From an uncultured Prevotellaceae bacterium (GTDB taxonomy: Bacteria > Bacteroidota > Bacteroidia > Bacteroidales > Bacteroidaceae): a stretch of 64,000 nucleotides of DNA. The notes beneath the pieces were generated by a model. The model was not told the origin of the DNA. It saw only the letters and a list, made by a program, of their open reading frames with translations, and searched no databases. The translations under genes were made by a program, and so were the position numbers. Position 1 is the first letter of the stretch. Each line of letters starts with the position of its first letter. Shown piece by piece: positions 16,568 through 24,181 of this stretch. The stretch is taken from positions 124,001 to 188,000 of the forward strand of contig ONCG01000003.1 of assembly GCA_900316285.1 (NCBI GenBank), written 5' to 3'.

Positions 16568-18589
16568 TTACTTTGAATAGATGTTCATCTGGCATTGTCG
16601 GCAATCGAACTCCAGGCGAAACTCGCGGCCGTCGCCCAAGCGAAGGGTGAGCGGCTCGCGCCAAGTGGGTTTCCGGCCGCCATGCTTCACACAATAGCCC
16701 AACGTGTAGCGCAGGCAGTAGCGGCATTGCATCAGCATCGCATCAGAGGGCCGCGACAACTCGAGCGCCGGAGCCAAGTCCTTTACGCCTTGCGACTGAT
16801 AGAACTTCTTCGACTGCTCATTGGCTATATTATATAAGTAAGGTTGCGAATAGGACGGCACGGGAACGGATTCCGCAGACACTGCCTGTTCTTTCGACAC
16901 ATCGGGCTGAAAGGCCGTCAGCTGCTCCATGAGTTTACTCACGACTTGCCGCCGCAACTCCGATAGCTGGCTTGCCCTGACGAAGACGTTGAAGCCTTCA
17001 GGGATGTCGACACCATCGCAAACGAAAGGCGTATTGCCCAGCTTCGACAACTCCTTGGCGATGTATTCGCCCTGCGGCTTTTGTGCCACTGCGCCCAAGT
17101 CGGCAGGCATTCGCACCGATGCTTGTGCAAAACCCGTATCGGCCGTGAGCTGCAGTCCCCCACCCTCTTCAGCAAACGTTGCAAGCTGCATCCGCACAGG
17201 AATGCGCCGCTCGGCAGTCTTGCCAGCCATGAGCCGTTCGAAGACCACGTCGTTGTTTCGATAGAGCGCCATGCCGGGTCGCAAGCCCTCGGGCATGCGC
17301 AACGGATAGAGGCGGTTGCCTGCGGCACGGTTTACGCGGAAGCCAGTTAGTTGATAATTAATAATGGATAATTTATAATTTTGATTACCCTTGACGGCAG
17401 TTTGGTCCACACTCCTTTCCTCCTTAAAGAAACACAGGCCGTCGCCATTGGCGAAAGCGGCTGTGCCGGCAACAGTGAACGAGTCGCGGCGCACCTCCTT
17501 CACCTTGCCCACATACTCGCCGAGGGCCTTGGGGGTGTCGAAAGAGGCGATGTCGCGTTGGCGACCTTGCAGCGAGCCGTGTTCGTCGCGATGGGCGTGC
17601 AGGAAATAATCTGTGAAACCGCGATTGAAGGTCTTGCGCAGGTCGGGTTTGAAGGTATAGGTGACGCGGCCTTGCGAGGCACGCCGGTAGTCGTTGGGGC
17701 GTTTGGCACAAAGGGCGTCGAGGCGTTGACTATAGGCGGCGACGACATTTTTCACATAGGCGACATCCTTCAACCTTCCCTCAATCTTGAACGAAACCGC
17801 TCCGGCATCGGCCAATTCTTCCAGTGAGTCGATGCGACACATGTCCTTCAGCGACAGCAAATGGCGCTGGTGCTCAATCTCACGACCGTCGGCATCCAAC
17901 AGGTCGTACTTCATCCGACACATCTGGGCACATTCACCACGATTGGCCGACCGCCCCAGACAGTACTGCGACATGTAGCATTGTCCGCTATAGCTCACAC
18001 ACAACGCTCCATGCACGAACACCTCGAGCTCCACATCGGGCACCTGCCGATGAATCTCGCGAATCTCCTCCAACGAAAGCTCACGTGCCAAAACCACACG
18101 ACGGAAGCCAAGTGATTGCAACCAGCGAACCTTCTCGGGAGTGCGGTTGTCGGTTTGCGTGGAGGCGTGAAGACCCACCCCCGAGAGACCCACCCCCCTA
18201 CCCCTCCCTGTATGGAGGGGAGTAATATGCTTTTCTTGCTGCAAAGGGTAATCACTCCCCTCCCTCACAGGGAGGGGCTGGGGGGTGGGTCTTAGCCCCA
18301 TATCCTGTACGAGCAGGGCATCGACGCCGGAGGCCTGCAAGTCGCTGATGAGTTGGAAGGTGTCGTCGAGTTCCGAGTCGTAGATGATGGTATTAACGGT
18401 GACGTAGACTTTCGCGCCAAACTGATGGGCGTAACGGCAAAGCGTCGCGATATCGTCGACTGAATTGCCTGCAGCAGCACGGGCACCGAAGCGAGGAGCT
18501 CCGATGTAGACAGCATCTGCACCATGTTCGATGGCGGCGATGCCACATTCCAGATTCTTGGCCGGTGCCAACAGTTCAAGCGACGTCAT
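16568..18589 (-). CDS. U32 family peptidase (collagenase-like), carrying two in-frame repeat insertions
   Basis: 673 residues, cytoplasmic. The N-terminus MTSLELLAPAKNLECGIAAI and YIGAPRFGARAAAGN are typical of U32 proteins; the family signature appears as ELEVFVHGALCVSYSGQCYM with the cluster cysteines that follow (GECAQMCR). The C-terminal part has the extra domain of long U32 members and ends with Cys pairs. Some U32 proteins (RlhA, TrhP) serve in RNA hydroxylation, so a role in rRNA or tRNA modification is more likely than proteolysis. Two inserts break the conserved sequence. Residues 100-139 are the translation of a paired C/G-rich repeat. About 25 residues before GFRVNR contain NYKLSIINYQL, the translation of an AT-rich intergenic repeat. 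Both keep the frame open. Whether the protein still works is unknown. Confidence 0.9.
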   Translation of the reverse strand: MTSLELLAPAKNLECGIAAIEHGADAVYIGAPRFGARAAAGNSVDDIATLCRYAHQFGAKVYVTVNTIIYDSELDDTFQLISDLQASGVDALLVQDMGLRPTPQPLPVREGSDYPLQQEKHITPLHTGRGRGVGLSGVGLHASTQTDNRTPEKVRWLQSLGFRRVVLARELSLEEIREIHRQVPDVELEVFVHGALCVSYSGQCYMSQYCLGRSANRGECAQMCRMKYDLLDADGREIEHQRHLLSLKDMCRIDSLEELADAGAVSFKIEGRLKDVAYVKNVVAAYSQRLDALCAKRPNDYRRASQGRVTYTFKPDLRKTFNRGFTDYFLHAHRDEHGSLQGRQRDIASFDTPKALGEYVGKVKEVRRDSFTVAGTAAFANGDGLCFFKEERSVDQTAVKGNQNYKLSIINYQLTGFRVNRAAGNRLYPLRMPEGLRPGMALYRNNDVVFERLMAGKTAERRIPVRMQLATFAEEGGGLQLTADTGFAQASVRMPADLGAVAQKPQGEYIAKELSKLGNTPFVCDGVDIPEGFNVFVRASQLSELRRQVVSKLMEQLTAFQPDVSKEQAVSAESVPVPSYSQPYLYNIANEQSKKFYQSQGVKDLAPALELSRPSDAMLMQCRYCLRYTLGYCVKHGGRKPTWREPLTLRLGDGREFRLEFDCRQCQMNIYSK
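17345..17412 (-). repeat. AT-rich repeat inserted in frame in the U32 gene
   Basis: The DNA reads TTGATAATTAATAATGGATA on the plus strand, the common Bacteroidetes intergenic filler (compare about 8050-8078). It encodes NYKLSIINYQL inside a region where relatives run straight into GFRVNR. Confidence 0.75.
18173..18292 (-). repeat. Paired C/G-rich element inserted in frame in the U32 gene
   Basis: Two inverted copies of the CCCACCCCCCTACCCCTCCC element face each other across about 45 bp, as at 7981-8127. The 120 bp equal 40 codons, so the frame is kept. Confidence 0.85.
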
Positions 18590-18613
18590 TTCGTTAAAGG
18601 ATTATGTCTCACC

Positions 18614-18690
18614 GTAGGGGCAGCCCCCCGTGTCTGCCCGAACACCAATTAATAATGTTTCCACGGGCAGACACGGGGGTCTGCCCCTAC
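18614..18690. repeat. Paired REP, GTAGGGGCAG type
   Basis: Left unit 18614-18639 and right unit 18665-18690, folding on GGGCAG/CTGCCC arms. It lies between metA and the U32 gene. Confidence 0.85.
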
Positions 18691-18715
18691 GGTTCATCGC
18701 GGACCATTCGGGGTG

Positions 18716-19636
18716 TTACTTAATCTCCTCAATATTATACGGGGTCTCCTGATAGACGTAGTAGTTGATCCAGTTGGAGAAGAGCAAATTTCCATGAGCG
18801 CGCCACGACACCAGCGGCCCCTGTGCGGGATCGTCGTTGCGGTAGTAGTTGCGCGGGACGCCAACATCCTGCCGACCCAACGCCATGTCGCGCCGATACT
18901 CCTTGTCGAGTGTGTCGGCTGCATACTCCAGGTGTCCCGTGATGAAGAACTCACGACCCCCGCGAGCCATCACCATCGAAACGCCGCAGTCGTCGCCCTC
19001 AGCGAGGAGCGTCAGCCGGCTATCGGCCACGATGTCGGCACGTCGTATCTCCGTATGGCGGCTATGAGGCATCATAAAGACATCGTCGAAGCCACGGAAG
19101 ATAGGCACCGGCTCTGGGATGGCCCGCTGCGGGAAGATGCCGAACATCTTCTTCGCAAGCGGGTATTTCGGTATGCCGTAGTGATAGTAAAGCCCTGCCT
19201 GTGCCGCCCAACAGATATACAACGTTGACGTGACGTGCGTCTTCGCCCAGTCGAAGATGGTCGTGATCTCGTCCCAATACGTCACCTCCTCGAAGTCCAT
19301 CTGCTCCACCGGCGCACCCGTGATAATCATTCCGTCGAACTTCTCACGCGAGAGTGTCTCGAAGTCCTTGTAGAACATCATCATGTGCTCTATGGGCGTG
19401 TTCTTCGGCGTGTGGCTCTTCAGCTTCATAAACGCAATGTCCATCTGCAGCGGCGTGTTCGAGAGCAGACGCACGAGGTCGGTCTCGGTGGTGATCTTCA
19501 GCGGCATCAGGTTCAAAATGACAATGCGCAATGGTCGGATGTCCTGCGAGTGAGCCCGCGTGGCATCCATCACGAAGATGTTTTCCTGCTTCAGCAGATC
19601 GATGGCCGGCAATCGGTCGGGGAGTCTAAGTGGCAT
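18716..19636 (-). CDS. metA: Homoserine O-acyltransferase MetA, predicted acetyl-CoA type
   Basis: 306 residues from MPLRLP (ATG 19636), the start that matches MetA of other bacteria; an ATG three codons upstream is possible. The enzyme acylates homoserine in methionine synthesis. The catalytic Cys is C142 (YICWAAQAGLY), the His lies in MPHSRHTE, and the Glu in GHLEYAADTL. Position 111 is Glu (TGAPVEQMDF). In the MetA family Glu111 goes with acetyl-CoA and Gly111 with succinyl-CoA, so this is probably a homoserine O-acetyltransferase in spite of the succinyltransferase name usually attached. No SAM riboswitch-like structure is seen upstream, where only C/G-rich repeats lie. Confidence 0.95.
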   Translation of the reverse strand: MPLRLPDRLPAIDLLKQENIFVMDATRAHSQDIRPLRIVILNLMPLKITTETDLVRLLSNTPLQMDIAFMKLKSHTPKNTPIEHMMMFYKDFETLSREKFDGMIITGAPVEQMDFEEVTYWDEITTIFDWAKTHVTSTLYICWAAQAGLYYHYGIPKYPLAKKMFGIFPQRAIPEPVPIFRGFDDVFMMPHSRHTEIRRADIVADSRLTLLAEGDDCGVSMVMARGGREFFITGHLEYAADTLDKEYRRDMALGRQDVGVPRNYYRNDDPAQGPLVSWRAHGNLLFSNWINYYVYQETPYNIEEIK

Positions 19637-19646
19637 AGTTTTCATT

Positions 19647-19795
19647 GCCCCCTAAAATAGGGGGTTGGGGGTCTTTATCGCCCCCTATAACAGGGGGTCT
19701 TGTGTTACTTCTATCATATACTCAAGCCCTACTAACACAAGGGGATGGGGGTGATTACTCGAAACCCCCAACCCCCTATGTTAGGGGGCAAGATT
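19647..19795. repeat. Three C/G-rich dispersed elements (CCCCCTA...TAGGGGG)
   Basis: Hairpins CCCCCTAAAATAGGGGG and CCCCCTATAACAGGGGG lead, and an inverted copy (AACCCCCTATGTTAGGGGG) ends the gap. They fill the space between metA and the M13 peptidase gene. Confidence 0.85.
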
Positions 19796-19796
19796 C

Positions 19797-21830
19797 TTAC
19801 CAAAGGTCAAGACGCTGCTCCTTCGGCAGATACATCTTGTCGCCGGGTTTCACGCCGAAGGCTTCGTACCACATGTCGATGTGTGGCAGTGCACCGTTCA
19901 CACGCCACTCGCCCAGTGAGTGTGGGTCGTTCTTCACGCGCTGGCGAATCTCCTGCTCGGTGATGTTCTGTCCCCATACGCCAGCATAGGCGATGAAGAA
20001 GCGCTGGTCAGCAGTAAAGCCGTCCTTCACCTTCAGCGGCTTCTGTGCAGTGGCATTCTTGTAAGCATACCAAGCCACCTGCAGGCCACCGTGGTCGGCG
20101 AGGTTTTCGCCCAACGTCAGACGACCGTTGCTCTTCAGGCCGGGCAGTACCTCGATGGCCGAGAAGAAGCGGTCGTAGAGGTCGGCACGCTCGTTGAAGC
20201 CTGCAGCGTCGCTGGCTGTCCACCAATCGTGCATGTTACCCGTGGAGTCAAACTGGCGACCCTGGTCGTCGAATCCGTGTGTCATCTCATGTCCGATGAC
20301 CACGCCGATGGCACCGTAGTTGAACGCCTCGTCGGCTTTCGGGTCGAAGAACGGATATTGCAGGATGCCTGCGGGGAAGCAAATCTCGTTGGTCGTGGGG
20401 TTGTAGTAGGCGTTCACCGTCTGCGGTGTCATGTGCCACTCGTCACGGTCAACGGGCTTGCCAGCCTTCTCGTCGATGTGCTTCATGAGATACCAGTGGC
20501 GCACGGCCAGCATGTTCTCGTAGTACGACTTCGACGGGTCGATCTCCAGCTTCGAATAGTCGGTCCACTTGTTGGGATAGCCAATCTTCACATAGAACGT
20601 GTTCAACTTCTGATGGGCATTCTGCTTCGTGGAGTCACCCATCCACTTCTGAGCATCGATGCGCTCGCCAAGGGCAATCTGCAGATTGCGAACCAGCGTC
20701 TCCATCTGCTTCTTCGATGTGGCAGGGAAGTAGCGCTCGCAGTACATCTTGCCAAGAGCCTCACCCATGGCACCCTGCACGGCGTTCGTGGCGCGGCGCC
20801 ACAGCGGATAGTCCTGCTGGCGACCGGTCATCGTGCGACCGAAGAAGTCGAAGTTGGCCTCGCGAATCTCGTCGCTCAACATATTGGCAGCACCCGAGAT
20901 GACGTCCCACTCCATATAGGCGCGCAGGTCGTCGGCGGTCATGGCAGTAAGCAACTTGTCGACGCCCTCCATGAACTTAGGCTGGCCGACGATGATTTCC
21001 TGCAGGAACTCGCTCTTCACGCCCTGGGCATTCGCCATCTCCTCAAAAAGGATGTTCGGGGCGAGGGCCTTCAGCTCAGCAAGCGTCATCTTATTGTAGT
21101 TGGCCTGCGGGTCGCGCAGCTCCGTACGGCTCTTCGAAATCAGGGCCAGCGACGTCTCGAAACGGAAGATGGCATCGCGCTTTGCCTCTGCCTGTGCCTT
21201 CGTGAAGCCGAAGAGCTGGAACATACGGGCGATGTGCTCCTTGTAGGCCTCGCGAATCTTCACCGTTGCCTCGTCGTTGTTCAAATAGTAGTCCTTCTGT
21301 CCGAGGGTGAGTCCGCCCTGCGAGATGTTCAGGATGTTCATCGTTACGTTCTTCTCGTCGGCACCGAAGCCATAGCCGAACGGCTCACCATAGCCACGCT
21401 CAGCATATTTCAGCTGCACCTTCTGCAGATCGGCCTTCGTGCGGGCAGCCTCCATCTCGTCGAGCAGCGGCTTCACCGGAGCAATGCCTTCCTCGTTGCG
21501 ACGCACCGAGTCCATTGCCAACTTGTAGAAGTCGGCGAGCTTGCGCTCCGTCGTGCCGGCGGCATACGTCTTCTTCTGCAGGTCGCCAAGAATGGTGTTG
21601 ATGCGCTTGTTGTTGTCTTCCTGCAGCTGGTCGAAGCTGCCGAAGCGCGAGTAAGCGGGGGGCAGCGGGTTCAGCTTCTGCCATCCACCAGTTGCAAACA
21701 TGTAGAAGTCCTCAGCGGGCTTCACGGTCTTGTCAAGATTCTCCATGCGGAGACCCGACTTGTTCTGAGCCATTCCTGCCATGGGCAGAGCGAGCATCAG
21801 AGCCATCGGAATCATTTGTCTCATTTTCAT
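19797..21830 (-). CDS. M13 family metalloendopeptidase (PepO/neprilysin-like)
   Basis: 677 residues. A signal peptide (MKMRQMIPMALMLALPMAGMAQ) exports it to the periplasm or cell surface. The N-terminal M13 domain runs to about residue 400; the catalytic domain has the zinc motif HEMTH in VVIGHEMTHGFDDQGRQFD and the third zinc ligand in TLGENLADHGG. The end (MYLPKEQRLDLW) lacks the usual CxxW and resembles other bacterial members, which cleave small peptides. It has a full promoter (21880-21910) and sits downstream of a 9-unit 22-bp array. A long open frame on the opposite strand (19920-22031) is a shadow of this gene. Confidence 0.95.
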   Translation of the reverse strand: MKMRQMIPMALMLALPMAGMAQNKSGLRMENLDKTVKPAEDFYMFATGGWQKLNPLPPAYSRFGSFDQLQEDNNKRINTILGDLQKKTYAAGTTERKLADFYKLAMDSVRRNEEGIAPVKPLLDEMEAARTKADLQKVQLKYAERGYGEPFGYGFGADEKNVTMNILNISQGGLTLGQKDYYLNNDEATVKIREAYKEHIARMFQLFGFTKAQAEAKRDAIFRFETSLALISKSRTELRDPQANYNKMTLAELKALAPNILFEEMANAQGVKSEFLQEIIVGQPKFMEGVDKLLTAMTADDLRAYMEWDVISGAANMLSDEIREANFDFFGRTMTGRQQDYPLWRRATNAVQGAMGEALGKMYCERYFPATSKKQMETLVRNLQIALGERIDAQKWMGDSTKQNAHQKLNTFYVKIGYPNKWTDYSKLEIDPSKSYYENMLAVRHWYLMKHIDEKAGKPVDRDEWHMTPQTVNAYYNPTTNEICFPAGILQYPFFDPKADEAFNYGAIGVVIGHEMTHGFDDQGRQFDSTGNMHDWWTASDAAGFNERADLYDRFFSAIEVLPGLKSNGRLTLGENLADHGGLQVAWYAYKNATAQKPLKVKDGFTADQRFFIAYAGVWGQNITEQEIRQRVKNDPHSLGEWRVNGALPHIDMWYEAFGVKPGDKMYLPKEQRLDLW

Positions 21831-21879
21831 TGTCGTTGTTGTTTATGTCTCTATTCTATAGGTTTTTCGTTTCAATCTA

Positions 21880-21910
21880 CAAAGGTACAAAAAATCGAGC
21901 AAATAGCAAA
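21880..21910 (-). promoter_or_regulatory. Promoter of the M13 peptidase gene, TTTG-N19-TACCTTTG
   Basis: Both boxes and the 19-nt gap match the Bacteroidetes consensus on the minus strand, 50 bp before the start codon. Confidence 0.8.
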
Positions 21911-21978
21911 GAGAAATCGCATTTTTCTTGGTAGTTATATACTTTTTTTGTCCCTACATTTTCGCCATTTTAAAAAAA

Positions 21979-22176
21979 TAGCATTGCTCCTGCATGGCGG
22001 TTGCAATCGTTCAAGAGAGCCGGAGCATTGATTTCTGACGGCAAGAGCATAGCTTTCAGACCGCAAAAGCATTGCTTTCAGACTGCAAAAGCATTGCTCC
22101 CAGCGTCTAAAGTCAATGAGATAGCGATGCAAAGTCAATGCTCCCAGCGTCCGAAAGCAATGCTTTTGCCACATGT
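21979..22176. repeat. Nine-unit array with a 22-bp period
   Basis: Units begin at 21979, 22001, 22023, 22045, 22067, 22089, 22111, 22133 and 22155. The common word is AAGCATTGCTTTCAG or AAGCATTGCTCCCAG; some units keep only the spacing. The array ends just upstream of the M13 promoter. It shares AAAGCAATGCTTT with the large array at 48886-49567. Confidence 0.85.
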
Positions 22177-22296
22177 AGGGACCACGACACCGCTCATTCT
22201 TTACTTTTTCAAAATAAAAAACATGACGCCGCCGCTGCCGCTTCCTCTACATTAGCGACTGGCTCGCTAATGCCTAAGCAGCGGCAGCTGCTTTCA

Positions 22297-22382
22297 TTCT
22301 TGTTCTTGTTCTCGTTCTTGTTCTTGTTCTTGTTCTTGTTCTCGTTCTTGTTCTCGTTCTTGTTCTCGTTCTTGTTCTTGTT
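22297..22382. repeat. Hexamer microsatellite (TTCTTG/TTCTCG, about 14 units)
   Basis: An uninterrupted run of about 14 hexamers with two alternating variants. Read on the minus strand it could encode Lys-Asn/Glu-Asn repeats, but no credible gene surrounds it. Confidence 0.9.
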
Positions 22383-22560
22383 ATGCATTGCAAAAAATGC
22401 ATTTGCATCATCATCGTTTTTAGCCCATCTTTTGGGGAAAAATAAAGCAGATGGCACAAGACGCTCCGCAGTAAGCCCCCAAGGGGTCCTTTCTCCATTC
22501 ACCTTTATGCCATCTAATATGCTGCCTGCCTGCTGCGTTTCATCTCATATTCATGGATTG

Positions 22561-22601
22561 AAAAAACGGGTTACGCAACCGCTGATGGTGCGCAACCCGT
22601 T
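22561..22601 (-). terminator. Rho-independent terminator of the sigma-factor module
   Basis: Stem ACGGGTT/AACCCGT with a second helix inside, followed on the minus strand by six T. It lies 22 bp after the stop codon of the DUF6249 gene. Confidence 0.85.
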
Positions 22602-22622
22602 CATGTGAATGGCTGGATGGGT

Positions 22623-23015
22623 CTACTCTTCCTTGGCTTCGTTCTTCTGCAGCTTCAGCTCTACGAAGAAGGAGACGAGCAATCCGAGACCGATGCCGAA
22701 GGCAATGATAATCCAGAAGTAGATGCCGTCCACAGAATTGAGGCCGAGCAGGAAGTCGGCAAATGCTCCTATGCCAAGTCCGATGAGGATGCAAGCCCAG
22801 CGCAGCGAAGAATACTTATTCGATTTCTTTTCCTTCTCTTCGATGAGCGCCTTGGCGGTCTCAATGTCGGTATTGTGCTCAATGAGCAACCGGCGCAACT
22901 CGGTTTCGCTTTGCTTCTTTCGGATAGCTATGATGGATCCGAAGATGATAGCCACAATGGGAATGGTCAGGGAAAGTACGATGGCGAGAACGCCTTCTAA
23001 TTCAACTGGATGCAT
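22623..23015 (-). CDS. DUF6249-type membrane protein
   Basis: 130 residues. One helix near residues 8-30 (LAIVLSLTIPIVAIIFGSII), a charged cytoplasmic stretch (ELRRLLIEHNTDIETAKALI, about 39-58), then two helices at about 73-90 and 97-118. This layout is that of the DUF6249 family, often found beside ECF sigma factors in Bacteroidetes. Here a copy of the module's putative sigma-specific promoter (23067-23103) lies upstream, so it is probably a target of the sigma factor at 23620-24123. Molecular function unknown. Confidence 0.8.
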   Translation of the reverse strand: MHPVELEGVLAIVLSLTIPIVAIIFGSIIAIRKKQSETELRRLLIEHNTDIETAKALIEEKEKKSNKYSSLRWACILIGLGIGAFADFLLGLNSVDGIYFWIIIAFGIGLGLLVSFFVELKLQKNEAKEE

Positions 23016-23066
23016 ATTATTTTCCTTTCTTTTATTAATTAAACTTGTTCAATCGTCTCTTTTCAC

Positions 23067-23103
23067 CTATAAGACAGGCCAATGTTTGAATTATTACACT
23101 CTT
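23067..23103 (-). promoter_or_regulatory. Putative ECF-sigma promoter, copy 2 (DUF6249 gene)
   Basis: Minus strand AGAGTGTAATAATTC, 12 nt, GTCTTATAG. The same two words with the same 12-nt gap stand before the sigma gene itself. It overlaps the last codon of the preceding gene, leaving a leader of about 50 nt. Confidence 0.65.
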
Positions 23104-23429
23104 TCGGTAGAAAAATTTCTAATGGCATGCCATGTGGCATAGAGCATAGCGCCGATAGGGAACACGAGGCTCAAATAAATAGGTGATGAGCAGACTTGCT
23201 GACTGACAAACGGCCAAAGCAGCCAGCCGAAGAGCAGGAGCACAAGGGGAAGACCGAAAGCGAATGCGGCTGCCCTGCCCCACTGCCACAACTGGCTACG
23301 ACGTGCCTGGCGACGCAACTGTCTCATCACCGAGACGGAGATGTCATCGGCGATGTGCTGGCGCTCGAAGGTCTGCTGGATGAGGTCATCGAGCTGCTGG
23401 TCGGTAAGAGGGTTATTGTTTGTATTCAT
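23094..23429 (-). CDS. Small membrane protein, possible anti-sigma factor
   Basis: 111 residues. The N-terminal ~45 residues are soluble and helical (LTDQQLDDLIQQTFERQHI), followed by two transmembrane helices at about 50-72 (AAAFAFGLPLVLLLFGWLLW) and 80-97. Position directly after an ECF sigma gene and a short cytoplasmic helical head are typical of Bacteroidetes anti-sigma-like proteins, but no zinc or ASD motif is seen, so the role is inferred. A paired REP separates it from the sigma gene. Confidence 0.6.
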   Translation of the reverse strand: MNTNNNPLTDQQLDDLIQQTFERQHIADDISVSVMRQLRRQARRSQLWQWGRAAAFAFGLPLVLLLFGWLLWPFVSQQVCSSPIYLSLVFPIGAMLYATWHAIRNFSTERV

Positions 23430-23518
23430 GATTCTTGGGGTTTTTATGGGGTGAACATTGTTTTGGGGGTAATCATTGCTTTTTGAACCTTGTAGGACTG
23501 CAGACTGTTGTGCCTTCT

Positions 23519-23591
23519 GTAGGGGCAGACCCCCGTGTCTGCCCGTTGTGTATGGGCGAATGTTCGGGCAGACACGGGGGTCTGCCCCTAC
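23519..23591. repeat. Paired REP inside the sigma-factor module
   Basis: Units 23519-23544 and 23566-23591, GTAGGGGCAG type. Its place between the sigma gene and the presumed anti-sigma gene could affect their relative expression. Confidence 0.85.
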
Positions 23592-23619
23592 ACGTTCGGC
23601 GTTTGCTATCAGGCAGCGT

Positions 23620-24123
23620 TCATTCTGCCCCTAACGATCGCCGCAGACGGTCGCGGATGCGATGGAGGCGGACAAGGACATTCGATTGCGAGAGACCAGT
23701 CTGCTGAGCAATCTCATCGGTTTTCTGCTGCTCGTAGTAGTGCAGACGGATGATGGTCTGGTCTTGCTCAGGTAGTTGGCCGATGGCCTGCTCCATGCGC
23801 TGGAGCAAGGCTTCGCGGTCGGGATCGTAATCGTCGGTGGCGGGCACGGGTTGCGCGTGGCGTCGCTCGCGCTCCAGCTCGTTCAGAGCCAAATGCATGG
23901 CGATGGCGGCAAGCCACGGGCCGAGCGAATCCTTGCGCCAGTAGGCCAGTCGCTCATAGGCACGAATAAACGTCTGCTGAGCCACTTCCTTCGCCAATTC
24001 CTCGCGGTGCACAACGGAGAGGGCCTTCGAGAAAACCATTCCCGAATAGCGACTCACGATTTCAGCGAAGCTTTGCTGATGGCGGTCGTTCAACACGCGA
24101 TTTACGAGTTCCCTGTCAGTCAT
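23620..24123 (-). CDS. RNA polymerase ECF-type sigma factor
   Basis: 167 residues. Region 2 spans about 10-75 (FAEIVSRYSGMVFSKAL, AQQTFIRAYERLAYWR) and region 4 about 105-160 (LPEQDQTIIRLHYYEQQKTD, then LSQSNVLVRLHRIRDRLRR). It directs RNA polymerase to a small set of promoters. A probable target motif (24131-24166) stands almost at its own start codon, which suggests autoregulation, and a second copy precedes the DUF6249 gene. The stimulus is unknown. Family assignment is firm. Confidence 0.92.
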   Translation of the reverse strand: MTDRELVNRVLNDRHQQSFAEIVSRYSGMVFSKALSVVHREELAKEVAQQTFIRAYERLAYWRKDSLGPWLAAIAMHLALNELERERRHAQPVPATDDYDPDREALLQRMEQAIGQLPEQDQTIIRLHYYEQQKTDEIAQQTGLSQSNVLVRLHRIRDRLRRSLGAE

Positions 24124-24130
24124 TTCGTCT

Positions 24131-24166
24131 ATAAGACGGGCAAACGACGGAATTATTACACTCTGC
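24131..24166 (-). promoter_or_regulatory. Putative ECF-sigma promoter, copy 1 (sigma gene)
   Basis: Minus strand AGAGTGTAATAATTC, 12 nt, GTCTTATAG, ending about eight bases before the ATG at 24123. This leaves almost no leader. Confidence 0.65.
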
Positions 24167-24181
24167 GGACAAAAAAAAATG

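Larger units (their letters stand above)
21831..22622. other. 792-bp gene-free stretch upstream of the M13 peptidase gene
   Basis: Contains the M13 promoter (21880-21910), a 22-bp-period array (21979-22176), a REP fragment near 22173, a 9-bp inverted repeat CATTAGCGA/TCGCTAATG near 22250, a hexamer microsatellite (22297-22382) and a terminator (22561-22601). No convincing gene. Confidence 0.75.

Noticed and set aside
19637-19796. SAM riboswitch before metA
   Set aside because: The gap consists of C/G-rich dispersed repeats and no riboswitch core was found.
19920-22031. A 703-codon open frame opposite the M13 peptidase gene
   Set aside because: It is antisense to an intact peptidase gene with all catalytic motifs, and its translation is Leu/Val/His/Arg-rich without domains, as expected from the GC-rich third codon positions of the real gene.
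22209-22502. Minus-strand frame of 97 codons with Lys-Asn/Glu-Asn repeats
   Set aside because: The repeats come from the hexamer microsatellite, and the rest has no recognisable feature or promoter.
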